A DNA stretch of 64,000 nt from Flaccisagitta enflata (lineage: Eukaryota; Chaetognatha; Sagittoidea; Aphragmophora). The position numbers and the translations under genes are program-made. Below the pieces are notes generated by a model, which had not been told where the DNA came from, searched no databases, and saw nothing but the letters and a program-made list of their open reading frames with translations. The stretch is taken from contig OZ231127.1 in NCBI GenBank assembly GCA_965153355.1, positions 83,018,001-83,082,000 of the forward strand. The letters run 5' to 3'. Below are positions 41,218-52,877 of the stretch, one piece after another (positions within the stretch are counted from its first letter, which is position 1; each line of letters begins with the position of its first letter).

Positions 41218-42227
41218 GATAGGACAGTTTTTAGTCTTGAAGCCGTGGGCAGATCATTTATGTAAATGAGAAATAAGAGAAGACCCAGTATGCTGCCTTG
41301 AGGTACACCTGTGGAAATAGGTAATTTGTCACTTTTTTTGTTATTCCAGTCTACATATTGTTCTCTACCAGTGAGATAAGATCTAAACCAGTCATTAGCA
41401 GTACCTCGTATTCCATAATGATTTAGCTTGTCTAATAATATTTCATGATTGATAGTGTCAAAGGCTTTGGAAAGGTCGCAAAATACACCAATGGCTATTT
41501 CGTCATTTTCTAGCGCGTCTTCGACTGTTTTAACAAAGTCAAGAGTGGCATGTGTAGTGTTGTGACCTTTCCTGAAACCGTATTGTGAGTCAAAGAGAAT
41601 TTCGTAGCGCACGAGGAAAGTGAATATTTTGTCGTAAATGAGTCGTTCAAGAATTTTTGAAAAGGAAGATAGTAGTGAGATAGGTCGGTAGTTTTCATAT
41701 AGATGCTTACTGCCTTTTTCCTTATAAATAGGAATGACTCTAGCCAGCTTGCTATTAGTTGGACAAATTACTTTTTCTATTGAGCAGTACACTAGATGAG
41801 CTAGAACTGGAGCCAAAATATTTGAGTCTTCCAAAACAATGAATTGCTTGAAGCCTGTTGGGTCAATACTACTTTTTGCATTCAGATTCCTACATGCATC
41901 AAGGACGTCATTAGTAGATACAGCGCTAAGAAAAATGGATTGTTCATTCCTTTGTCTACTCTTATTCAAGTAGTGTCGTGATTCAAATCTAGGGTTCCCT
42001 ACATTCTCATTAGTTTCTTTGCCGATATTTGCATAGTAGTGATTAAAGTTGTTAGCATTGGTCTGTGGGTCATTTATCCATTGTCCCTGATAAAGGAATT
42101 CCGTTGTGATTTCAGTTTTATTGTTCTTTTTATTTATGGCATTTTTTATAATTTTCCAGTGTTTTTTATATCTCCTATGCTGTCCTGGACTTGTTTCTGA
42201 ATATAGCTGCGTTGAGCCTTTCGTATC
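41218..42227 (-). pseudogene. LINE reverse transcriptase, linker to motif B
   Basis: The linker KKIRKAQRSYIQ continues the endonuclease frame. A one-base deletion near 42160 shifts into WKIIKNAINK. Then come YRPISLLSSFSKILERLIYD, QYGFRKGHNTTHATLDF, motif A VFCDLSKAFDTINHEI and motif B TGVPQGSILG. The frame runs into the insertion just before motif C. Confidence 0.88.
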
Positions 42228-42624
42228 TTTTTTAGATGCGTCCTCGCATCTCTATAAGAGGGTCTGTCCTATGTATGTATGTATGTATAGGGAACGCGAA
42301 AATTTCCAAATGCGATTTCTAAGGTTTTCTCTTCATTTCTCTTTATATCTCTTACATCTCTTCATGTGTCTTATGTCTCTTGTATCTCTTTTGTCTCAGT
42401 TGTCTCTTCGGTCTCTTTTGTCTCTTTTGTCTCTTTTGTCTTTTTTGTCTTTTTTGCCTCTTATGTCCCTTATGTCTGCTATGTCTCTTATATCTCCTAT
42501 GTCTCGTATATCTCCCATGTCTCTTATATCTCCTATGTCGCTTATGTCTCTTATTTCTCTTATGTCTCCCACGTGTCTCCTAGCTGTCTTCTACATGTCT
42601 TCGTGTCTTCTCTTGTCTCCTTGT
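42228..42624 (-). mobile_element. HINE-like repeat, AGATGCG subfamily, 3' part only
   Basis: The hairpin AGATGCGTCCTCGCATCT (42234-42251) after a T-run is followed by AACGCGAAAATTTCCAAA and an array of TATGTCTCTT units. No 5' end of its own; it runs into the next copy. Confidence 0.75.
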
Positions 42625-43656
42625 GTTTTTAGATGCGTCCTCGCATCTCTATAAGAGGGTGTGTCCCTTGGTAGGTCTGAGTGTCCGGAACGCGAAAATT
42701 TCAAAACACGATTTTCAAGGTTTTCTCTTCATTTCTCTTCATGTCTCTTCATGTCTCTTATATTTCTTTTATCTTTTTCATCTCTTTCGTCTCTTTTGTC
42801 TCTTTTGTCTCTATTGTCTCCTATATGTCTCTTATGTCTCCTATATGTCTCTTATTTCTCTTATGTATCTTAGGTATCTTATGTCTCTTATATCTCATGT
42901 CTCTTTGTCTCTTTGTCTCTTTTGTCTCCTGTATGTCTCCTTTATGTCTCTTATGTCTCCTATATGTCTCTTATGTCTCATATATCTCTTATGTCTCTTA
43001 TGTCTCTTACATCCCTTACATCTCTTATGTCTCTTATATCTCTTAGGTCTCTTAGGTCTCTTAGGTCTCTCATGTCTCTCATGTCTCTTCATGTCTCTAT
43101 ATGTCTCTTATGTCTCCTCATGTTTCCTCATGTTTCCTCATGTCTCTTCATGTCTCTCCAAATCCCTTCATGTCTCTTTGTGAGGATGAGGCGGGGGAGG
43201 CGTGGGGGGAGGGCTGGGGAGGCGTGGGGGAGGGGTGGGGAGGCGTGGGGGAGGGGTGGGGAGGCGTGGGGGGGGAGGGGAGGCGTGGGAGAGAGGGGAG
43301 GGGTGGGGAGGGGTGGAGAGGCGGGGGGAGGGGTGGAGAGGCATGGGGGAGAGGGGAGGGGAGGCGTGGGGGGAGGGGTGGGGAGGCGTGGGGGGAGGGG
43401 AGGGGAGGCGTGGGGGGAGGGGTGGGGAGGCGTGGGGGGGAGGGGTGGGGGAGGGAGGGTGGGGGAGGGGTTGGGAGGCGTGGGGGGGAGGGGTGGGGGA
43501 GGGAGGAATCAGTTTATATTTTTCATTTTTGTCTTTATCTCTGTATCTTTATATTTTCAAATCATTATATCTTAATATCTTTATATCTTAATAATTTGTA
43601 TGAAAATATCTTACATCTAAAGAGGACGCATCTATTGGACATCTCTTGGCCTTGTT
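42625..43656 (-). mobile_element. HINE-like repeat, AGATGCG subfamily, complete, with long internal arrays
   Basis: The hairpin AGATGCGTCCTCGCATCT is at 42631-42648. Then come a TATGTCTCTT array (to about 43185), a G-rich array (43190-43506), GAGGACGCATCTATTGG and CTTGGCCTTGTT. The 5' motif AGATGCGTCCTC is the exact 12-base complement of the hairpin arm GAGGACGCATCT. Confidence 0.85.
43190..43506 (+). repeat. G-rich minisatellite
   Basis: Units of GGGGAGGCGTGGGGGGAGG and GGGTGGGGAGGCG; G-runs of 4-7 bases throughout, all on the + strand. Confidence 0.95.
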
Positions 43657-44600
43657 ACAATATCATTGCGGATCTTCTTGTAATAATTTCGTCTATCTTT
43701 AATTTTTGATAGTCTATCTCTGCGCCTTATGTCAGAAAGAATCTCATCAGTCATCCAGGGTTCATGTCTGAATCGTTTTGAGTTGTGCTTGACACATTTT
43801 GTAGTTATGTTAGAATGATAGTGATGGCTGTAAACTGAGATAATGTTATCATAAACAGTGTTTGGGTCAATGTCAGACAAAACATGATGCCAGTCATGCA
43901 TCATTAGCCCTTCCTTTTGTTTTTTGTGTCCTTCTGAAGTAAAGAAAGATATGACAGTGGTGGGCCTCTGTTGTTTTTTTGGTGCTCTAGCCTTCAGTAT
44001 AGTGAAAACTGGTTTATGGTCTGTATATCCGCAGCTTCCTGCTAATTCTGTATCAATTATACCACTTACTAGGGTTATGGGATTATTCCGAGTAAATATA
44101 TGATCAATTAGAGTTGCTGACTGATTTTTTGTTCTGGTTGGTCGAACAATCCTTGGAAGAATTTGATGATTTATCATTAAGTCAAGGTATCTAGAAGTTG
44201 GTAGGTGATTTTCATATTTAAGCAAGTCTAAGTTCATATCACCTGCAATAACTAATTCATTTTTTGCTTTATCAATGGTGTTTAGTAATTGTTCCATGCA
44301 ATGTTCAAAGTGGTCAAGGTTAGCACTATTTGGCTGTCTGTATATAGCGACAATTAAAAGATCTTTCATTCTTCCATGTTCGTTAGTGCTAATGGTTTCA
44401 GGAATTCTGATTACAATATTTTCAAATTGCTCCTCAGTATAACCTACTTTCTTACTAACGATCTCACATATTTTTGCCTCGGATTTTATGTCGTCACTAA
44501 CTAGGATTCCTACGCCTCCTCCTCTCTTGTTTTTCCTGCCCTTATGAAAAAATTGGTAACCTGTTACAATGTTTGCCAAAGCTCTGTCAATTCTACAAAC
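43657..44600 (-). pseudogene. LINE endonuclease domain (APE type), N-terminally truncated
   Basis: Motifs in order: RKNKRGGGVGILV, LLIVAIYRQPNS, ELVIAGDMNLDL, TLIDHIFTRN and GYTDHKPVFTIL, the usual order of apurinic-type endonucleases (GDxN and SDHxP are catalytic). It continues into the linker as far as RNDIVT, where the HINE-like insertion starts. A continuous coding start is absent. Confidence 0.85.
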
Positions 44601-44784
44601 AGTTTTCTGCCTTGAGTACAGGGGGGTGGGGAAAGGAGGGGGTAGCATCCGGGGTAGCGAGCAGGGAACTAGAACCACCGCGTATTCCTCTCCCATTTTT
44701 ATTTCTCTTTTCTGTGATACTTTCATCATTCTGCTTTCTTTTACTTTATTTCTTTTTTTTAATTCTTTCAATCCTTTTTTTCCT

Positions 44785-44785
44785 T

Positions 44786-44861
<76 letters not shown>

Positions 44862-45033
44862 TTTTTCTTTCTTTCTTCTTTCTTTCATTCTTTCTGTCTT
44901 TGTTTGTTTGTTTGTTTGTTTGTTTGTTTGTTTGTTTGTTTGTTTGTTTCTTTCTTTCTTTCTTTCTTCCGTCTCCGTCAGCCTGACTACCTGAATGTGT
45001 TTCTGTCTGTCTAATATCATCATCATCATCATT

Positions 45034-45114
<81 letters not shown>

Positions 45115-45150
45115 GTCACCATCATCGTCACCATCATCATCAACGCTACC
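44785..45150. repeat. CTTT, GTTT and CAT microsatellites
   Basis: Three arrays in a row: CTTT to 44900, GTTT to 44950, and CAT from 45019. Confidence 0.95.
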
Positions 45151-45289
45151 TGCCATTGCCCTTCCAGACCATTTGCTGCAATCCAGGAGAGTTCAATTCC
45201 CTTTTTGTAGAAAAGTGCTCAGCGCGCTTGATTGTCTCCCTTTGTCCCCACGAAGGGGCCAAACATTCTCGTTAACCTAAGCTGCTTTA

Positions 45290-45429
45290 AACATCATCAT
45301 CATCATCACCATCATCATCAACAATAGTGATCACCATTATGACAATCATCATCATAATCATCATCTTAATCATCAATTCATCATCATTATCATCATCGTC
45401 TTCCTCCACTATGCATCGATCATCATCAC

Positions 45430-45524
<95 letters not shown>

Positions 45525-45525
45525 G

Positions 45526-45561
<36 letters not shown>
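45290..45561. repeat. CAT microsatellite
   Basis: (CAT)n, pure from about 45420. Confidence 0.95.
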
Positions 45562-45565
<4 letters not shown>

Positions 45566-45714
45566 TCTCCAACTCGTAGTAACTAGTCAGTTAGGGCTCA
45601 CAAGGCCCTCTTCCATTTGTTTTAGTTTGGGTATAGTGAGGGATGTTGTTCCACCTATCATACATGCTTTCTTCAAAAAAACCTGTCCAGAGCACCGTCT
45701 GACAATACTGTCAT

Positions 45715-46215
45715 CATCATTTTTCATCTTCCATTATCATTATTATCGTCATCTTTAATCATCCATTATCATTATCATTGTCATTTTTCATCTTCCATTA
45801 TCATTATCATCATCATTTTTCATCTTCCATTATCATTGTCATTGTCATTTTTCATCTTCCATTATCATTGTCATTGTCATTTTTCATCTTCCATTATCAT
45901 TATTATCGTCATATTTCATCTTCCATTATCATTATTATCGTCATTTTTCATCTTCCATTATCATTGTCATCGTCATTTTTCATCTTCCATTATCATTATC
46001 ATCGTCATTTTTCATCTTCCATTATCATTATCATCGTCATCTTTAATCATCCATTATCATTAACATCGTCATTTTTCATCTTCCATTATCACTGTCATTG
46101 TCATTTTTCATCTTCCATTATCATTATTATCGTCATTTTTCATCTTCCATTATCATTATTATCGTCACTTTTCATCTTCCATTATCATTATCATCGTCCT
46201 CATCTCCCATTATCA
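45715..46215. repeat. Minisatellite, about 33-bp unit
   Basis: TTTTTCATCTTCCATTATCA followed by TTATCATCGTCA, about 15 units. Confidence 0.93.
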
Positions 46216-46274
46216 AACATTTTCCTCTCCTGGCCTCAGAATGTCGTCAGCTAAATCGTCATCATCTTTTTCTT

Positions 46275-46615
46275 CCCTGGTTGACACGGTGTGACACGGT
46301 GCGCCATGATATGCCTTGGTGTTCAACAATGTCTCAGAGGGCATCTTGGTGTGCCGTGATATGCCTTGGTGTTCAATAATATCCCAGAGTGCACCTTGGT
46401 GTGCCATGATGTGCCAGTGTCCTACAATGTCCCCGAGTGCACCCTAGTGTAACATGACGTGCCAAGGTGTCCTTTAATGTTCCAGGGTGTACCTTTGTGT
46501 GTGATAATGTGCCATGCTGTCCTACAATGTCCCAAAGTGCACCTTGGTGTGCCATGATATACCATAATGTCCTACAATGTCCCAGAGTGCACCTTGGTGT
46601 GCCAAATGAAATAGA
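46275..46615. repeat. Minisatellite, about 60-bp unit
   Basis: TTGGTGTGCCATGATATGCC then TGTCCCAGAGTGCACC, about six diverged units. Confidence 0.85.
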
Positions 46616-46633
46616 TACACAGTAGAGTGGTCA

Positions 46634-46749
46634 CTACGTCACCTAATTTTCTCGCTTTTTACGGCATCAAATGGGGACTTCCATCACGTTCACAGAACAT
46701 AACTCTCAAAGCTTTTGCTTCTAGAAGACACTGAAAACTGTCCGGAATA
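46634..46749 (+). repeat. Dispersed repeat, copy A (inverted partner at 50851-50965)
   Basis: CACCTAATTTTCTCGCTTTT and GGCATCAAATGGGGACTTCC recur as the reverse complement at 50851-50965 with roughly 85% identity by eye. Confidence 0.8.
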
Positions 46750-46996
46750 CAATTTAGAAATAAGGAAAATAGTTGATAATGCTATCATTTTCTTGAAAGT
46801 CAGTCACAAGTGTCATACCTAGACCTGGGGTTAAAATTGAGAATACTCTGGTTTTTGTGCCGGTTTTGTACACTATTTGGGTTAACTATCAATGTTCAAA
46901 AAGAATTTAAATGTTTGGCAGAGCGAATTTTGATACAGCTTCATGTCAGGATGGATGGGTGGAACAGGCCATTATCAGCCTATTGCATAAGAAGAA

Positions 46997-47275
46997 GGTA
47001 ACTTCTAAAGCTTATATCTCCTAAACGAATTGAGCGATTGAGCTCAACATGGGCTCATTTTAAAGAGCTTAAGTTGAGCTCAATTGCTCAATTCGTTTTA
47101 GAGATATAAGCTCTAGAAGTTGATTTTTTTTTCTGATCAGTGGCAAATACCCTTACTTCTTAAGCTTTTTTCTCCCTAATGAATTAAGTGATTGAGATCA
47201 ACTTGGGCTTATTTTAAAGAGCAGACACGGCTCTTTAAAATGAGCCCAAGTTGAGGTCTGTAGCTCAATTTGCTG
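46997..47275. repeat. Two neighbouring hairpin palindromes
   Basis: 46997-47127 and 47176-47275 each fold on themselves. Both use AATTGAGC/GCTCAATT-type arms and the core GGGCTCATTTTAAAGAGC. Confidence 0.75.
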
Positions 47276-47309
47276 AGGAGCAGAAAAGTCTTCCAAAGTT
47301 TTAAAAAAA

Positions 47310-47461
47310 AACAAGGCCGGATACACGGCCATCAGTTGCGAACGGGTGGGCAGGGGAGGAAATGCTTTTTAACTCAATCGTGATGGACGGACCGACGGAC
47401 GGACAAACGGATGGACGGACGGACAAAGCCTCTAATAGAGTTGCGTGTCCGCAACTAAAAA
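47310..47461 (+). mobile_element. Hairpin-ended (HINE-like) repeat, AGTTGCG subfamily
   Basis: ACAAGGCCGGATACACGGCC, AGTTGCGAACGGGTGGGCAG, a GACGG tract, CAAAGCCTCTAATAG, the hairpin AGTTGCGTGTCCGCAACT and AAAAA. Starts directly in an A-run. Confidence 0.85.
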
Positions 47462-48205
47462 GGCAAAAACCCTTTTAACTTTGAGAGCTCGCTTCTTTCA
47501 AACGCATTTTGATTTGGCACCAGCAGTCCGGTTGCTGTACCTTAATTCATTTAGAAGCAGCACTATTTCAAAGATGACGCTATGAATTGAAAAATCACGG
47601 GGTCCAGGAACAAACCCTAGGTTTTATAAAATCATCAAGACTCCTGACAAAGTGGAATATCTTTTTTATTGCATTAGTAACAAATTTTGGGCTAAGATAA
47701 GGGGGCGTTTCTAGTCACAGACAATCGCGTTTTAAACGGGCCACTCAGTCGCTCGCTACATTCGTTCGCTCGCACCGCTCACTCCACTCACTTGCTTCGC
47801 AGCACTCCGCTTTGCTACACTCGCTTCGCTCACTCTCTCTATTCACGGGCTCGCTCACTCACTTTGCTCACTCCCTCGTGGGACAGTTGAAATTCTTGAA
47901 TATGTGTTCATGCTGTGATCGCGTTTCACAGGAACAAACGCGTTTTTGGCGGTCACTAGGAACACATCCAGTGTCGCGTGTGAGACTTACAGAATGGCTT
48001 AGCATGATTTAGATTCTCAGCACCTCATTAAGTAATATATCTTCAGCTTACATCCCCTAAATAATTGAAGCTGCATATTCCAAATGGATCGCGTTTGTAA
48101 GATTATTGACTACTCTTTGATAAGGAATCAATTTGGTTGTTGTATTTTTTTTTTTCGGTTTGGGGCGGTGCTGGTTTATGTTAAATCTACAAAATATCAT
48201 TTTCC
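47462..48205. other. Intergenic sequence, no gene seen
   Basis: A degenerate TCGCTCACTC array at 47745-47880 is the only structure seen. Confidence 0.5.
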
Positions 48206-48824
48206 CCCTTAACACCCCTTCCATAATTAGTCGAACTGGGATGAAAAGGCGCTGTTTAAGGGTTGATAAATACAAGCATGATCAATTCAAACGATGTTAA
48301 ACATCAACATTGGTAAGTTTCATCAACAAAACGCAAAAAATGACTCAAAAATGTAAATGGCTATCATGTTATGAGCTCAATTATGCAAATAAGTAAAAGG
48401 TCGCGTGAGGGCTCTCTCTGGCCAGGATCTCAATATGTCACCTTCTTTTCATGGGCATTTGCCAGTTTACATGGCTTTCCCTGCCCCTCCTTCTGCGTCA
48501 CTGACTCACCTGCATCAACCAACCTCATTACCTGATATATGGCGGGGTTTTTTTGCATCCCAGCTTCTCAAAATGCTGGAAGGAATACATCTTTCCCTTT
48601 GAAACATTTTTCCCGTCGAAATTGGCAATAATTTGACGCCGCACTTCCGGTAAAAGACCCTCCATCTCCTTCTACATGCAGGAAAGTCCCCTCCATCGCT
48701 TCACTACGTCAAAGTGCTACGTCTTAGCTATCTCTGTGTCAAATTTCATCACCCTGTGAGCATTTTTACTATCAATTTGGATCATTTTTTCCAGTTCGCT
48801 TAATTATGGAAGGGGTGTTAAGGG
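48206..48824. mobile_element. DNA transposon relic with about 34-bp inverted ends (subfamily 1)
   Basis: CCCTTAACACCCCTTCCATA at the left and TATGGAAGGGGTGTTAAGGG at the right. The interior matches 61850-62335 (CATGCAGGAAAGTC, CATCGCTTC, CTTAGCTATCTC, CTTCTCAAAATG). No coding frame. Confidence 0.85.
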
Positions 48825-49190
48825 TGGTTTTCAACCTTCGAATCCTGATCTCTAAAGGTAAACGCATGTTTCTCAAGCAGAAGGGCAGAGGAAGTAGGCA
48901 GGGGCAGTGGAATAAATGACAAGGGCAAGGGCATCATTGCAAAGGAGTGATTTGAGAGACAAGACTGACCGTAAAGAGCAAAATGATTTATATTCTCAAA
49001 TCATTATAATATTATTGTATTAGAGCGCCATCTTCTATCAACTAACTGCAATGTTTTTGCCATTTTTGATTTGGAGTAGCAATCTTGTTTCATCTGTCAT
49101 TTCTAAAAGCTCAGACTTGGAAGAACGCGGTTGGTGCCATTTGATCAGAAATTTGATCTAGTTTCTGAATCTCCCCAATTTTTTTATCAA

Positions 49191-49423
49191 TTTTTAGTCG
49201 CGTGCTACGCGACTCAATACCCCGCTTTGTCGGTCCGTCCGTCTGTCCGTCGGTCCATCGGTCCGTTGGTCCATCCGTTGGTCCGTCCATCTGTCACATT
49301 TTACTTTTTTTGGGTTTTTGCAGTCTACGGCCTCACTGCTCCTGCCCAAGTGATCAAGTTACCTCAAATACGGCCCCTGCCCATCCACACGCAACTGGGG
49401 TAGCCGTGTATCCGGCCTTGTTT
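49191..49423 (-). mobile_element. Hairpin-ended (HINE-like) repeat, AGTCGCG subfamily
   Basis: TTTTTAGTCGCGTGCTACGC at the left; CACTGCTCCTGCCC, GGGGTAGCCGTGTATCCGGC and CTTGTTT at the right. Closely similar to 23280-23481. Confidence 0.85.
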
Positions 49424-49553
49424 ATTCTGAGTGGAGATATTGCCCAAAACGCTTGTGTCTATACTTTTGAGCTAGATAGTAGTCAACAACAACAATGTGA
49501 CAATCGGAGAAGAAAGGAACTATGGAAAGAACTAACTGAACTAAAATAGCATT

Positions 49554-49813
<260 letters not shown>

Positions 49814-49885
49814 GTATCATCAAGTTTCAAAGAATTGGTCAACTTCAAATGTTAGAAGTGTTTGTGTTAGATCTGTTTAACCAGA

Positions 49886-50041
49886 AACAAGGCCGGCTAC
49901 ACGGCAATCCAGTCGCGGACGGTTGGGCAGGAGCAGTAGGGCAAAAACCGCTCGGAATTAAAAAATGTTACAGACGGACCGACGGACCGACGGACCGACC
50001 GACCAACCGACACGGCAAGGTGTAGAGTCGCGTGTCCGCAC
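49886..50041 (+). mobile_element. Hairpin-ended (HINE-like) repeat
   Basis: ACAAGGCCGGCTACACGG, AGTCGCGGACGGTTGGGCAG, a GACC tract, and GAGTCGCGTGTCCGC; the last bases of the hairpin are lost. Confidence 0.8.
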
Positions 50042-50850
50042 AGTCCCATCATTTATAGGATATCAGGAAATAGAATCACTTAAGTCCCAAAATCATTTGT
50101 CTCTTACCAAATATTAATACAGATAGACCCAATTTATCCCCTTGGTTTAGTTTCAGGGCAGGGCATTCATATAGAGGACAAGGTATAAACCTCAAAGTAC
50201 TAAATGAATTCAAAAGTGCAATTTTATGAGATCTAGGAAAATGGAGTAAAAATACCCTCATACGTAAAATGCAAAATTCAGGGCCGTCAGCCATGACAAT
50301 GCATGACGGAGACTTGAACTACATAGTCAGTAAATGATAGAACCTAAATGTTTAAGCGGCTAAGATTTTCTACTAAGAAAACACTTTTCAAACAGATCTA
50401 GTTTTATGGCGCAAATCACCTAATTCCATTATATTTCCTAGACTTGTGGGGGTGTCCGCGACTAAAAAAGTTGAAAACAAAGATGAAAACTCGAACCATT
50501 GTTCTTTCAAGGCAAAATTTGGGGCCTTGTATCTTGTCTAACTGTTATAATCAGTGATATGCACAAAACTATATAGGTCGGATGGTCAGTCCATCAGTTT
50601 AGCCATTTGCACCCGTCACTCATTTTTTTTCTTAATCTGAGATTTTTCCTTGCGGATCCTGCCACAGTTCTTTTGTCACCTTCTTCCTCACTGCCCCTGC
50701 CCACTGACACGGACCCCCTTTTTTGGCAACGCCATTCTTGATGTTTTACCTTCATTTAACGGTATTGGACACAAGAAATAGTATGGCATTTACATTAAGA
50801 CTTAAAAAAAATGGTAACATTTCCACCCATTTCATTCATCCTTAGATCTT
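50042..50850. other. Intergenic sequence with solo repeat ends
   Basis: GGTGTCCGCGACTAAAAAAG at 50451-50470 is a solo 3' end; CACTGCCCCTGCCCACTG near 50689 is a 5' block fragment. No gene seen. Confidence 0.45.
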
Positions 50851-50965
50851 ATTCCGGACAGTTTCCTCGGTCTCCTAGAGGCAAAAGCTTTGAGAGTTAT
50901 GCTCAGTGGACGCAATGGAAGTCCCCATTTGATGCCGTAAATAGCGAGAAAATTAGGTCATGTAG
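50851..50965 (-). repeat. Dispersed repeat, copy B
   Basis: Reverse complement of 46634-46749. Confidence 0.8.
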
Positions 50966-51034
50966 AAACCGCTCTAATACACAGGCCTTGTACAGTACAC
51001 ATCAAGTTATGCTGAGTAGCCTATAAGTGATCAA

Positions 51035-51292
51035 TACAAGTAATGCAAGGAAAGATTAACATCGTGGACGGTTTGGCAGGGGCATACAACCCCTCTCCAC
51101 ATGTCCATATATCCTCCATCCGCCTACACACATGCATGAAATCTCAAACGCGCGTTTTCACACTTTTTAACTGGTGCATTACAAACCAACAGACAGAACT
51201 ATGGACCGATCGACCAATGGCTCAACAAATCAATGGACCAATGGATGGACTGAAAAAGCCTCTATTCATAGAGTTGCTAATCCTTGATCAAA
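51035..51292 (+). mobile_element. HINE-like repeat, degraded
   Basis: GACGGTTTGGCAGGGGCATA, CGCGCGTTTTCACACTTT, a GACC-like tract, and GCCTCTATTCATAGAGTTGC without a proper hairpin. Confidence 0.6.
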
Positions 51293-51539
51293 AATGGGCT
51301 ATGAATACTACGCCAAGATGAAAATCATAAAAAATTTCCAGTAGATCAATCATCAACAAAGTCATGGAGAATATCGCTACTCTGCGACCAAAAGTGTTGA
51401 TTAAATCGTCGAAGCCTGCACACTGTGCCTTCAGCCACAGGTCTTCTTTCCTCTTGCTTCCCGGCCGAGCCTTCTTTTTTTCTTCCCGTTCTGTAATGTC
51501 ATTTTCTTTTCTGTGAGTTGCGTCTTGTTGTCACGTGTG

Positions 51540-51889
<350 letters not shown>

Positions 51890-52019
51890 GTTTATTTTCG
51901 GTATCCAGGCCCGTTTTGCCAATCTAATCCTCTTGGTTTCCTGTGTTGGTATTCAGCTAATACGTCCCTTTGCCCTCATTCTTTCTCCGGGTCTGTTTAT
52001 AACCGTCTCTCATATCCAT

Positions 52020-52250
52020 CTAGCATCTTGGCGTTGCGTAGCGTAGCGTAGCTTGACTTGGCGTAGCCCAGCCTGGCGCCACGTTTGAAAGCGTAACGTG
52101 ACATGGCGCGACATAGCGTTTTCTAGTGTGACGTAGCATTGTACAGCGTGGCATAGCGTTGTACAGCGTGGCGTTGCGTGGCGTACCAGGCGAAGACAAC
52201 ATTTCCTCTCTGAGACGCGACACTGCACGCACTGCACGCACTGCACGCTC
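52020..52250. repeat. Degenerate GCGTAGC tandem array
   Basis: GCGTAGCGTAGC, GTACAGCGTGGC and related short units. Confidence 0.7.
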
Positions 52251-52439
52251 ATTCTGATTCATCACTCTTTCTGATTAATTACAAGGGGAGAAGGAAGAGG
52301 GGGCTGGAAGAGGAGGAGGCGTTGGGTGGTCTGTAGTAGTAATCTAACGTTGAACCCCGCCAAGTACAGTTATGGTCCTACCCAAAGACCTGCCTAACGA
52401 AAGGGAACATGCAGGAAATGAGGACTAGCAACCATCAGA

Positions 52440-52504
<65 letters not shown>

Positions 52505-52603
52505 GTTTGACAGACCGACAAGAATGTGGACTAGCAATCATCAGCACCTTCTCGTGTTGAGTGACGCTTGATGTCGAAAGCTGATGGCAACCAGAACCAC
52601 TGG

Positions 52604-52672
<69 letters not shown>
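52440..52672. repeat. GACA and GA microsatellites
   Basis: (GACA)n 52440-52506 and (GA)n 52609-52672. Confidence 0.95.
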
Positions 52673-52675
<3 letters not shown>

Positions 52676-52877
52676 CTTGATACTTGATATATTGTCCATA
52701 CAAATGATGACATTTGGTACAATTAAGAACTGTACACGGACATGACATAATTTCGTCACAATAAATAGCTATTCTAATCTCTATAGTCTACAAGTACAAA
52801 CGCATAAGAAAAATCATTACAATGGAAAAATGTGTGACTAAGTGTAAATGGCCAAGCTATTATTAATAGTTTAGCAT

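Larger units (their letters stand above)
40038..44600 (-). mobile_element. CR1/Jockey-like non-LTR retrotransposon, interrupted
   Basis: Reading on the - strand: endonuclease part (44600-43657), an inserted HINE-like block (43656-42228), linker and reverse-transcriptase N-terminal half (42227-41218), a second insertion (41217-40937), then the C-terminal half to a stop at 40038. The start is truncated; the N-terminal part of the endonuclease and ORF1 are missing, and GAAA/CAAA and GAT microsatellites lie beyond. Known: such elements copy themselves by target-primed reverse transcription. This copy cannot, given its breaks. Confidence 0.85.

Noticed and set aside
42106-43183. Ser/Leu-rich membrane-like proteins
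   Set aside because: Translation of the TATGTCTCTT array inside a mobile element; all three frames are equally open.
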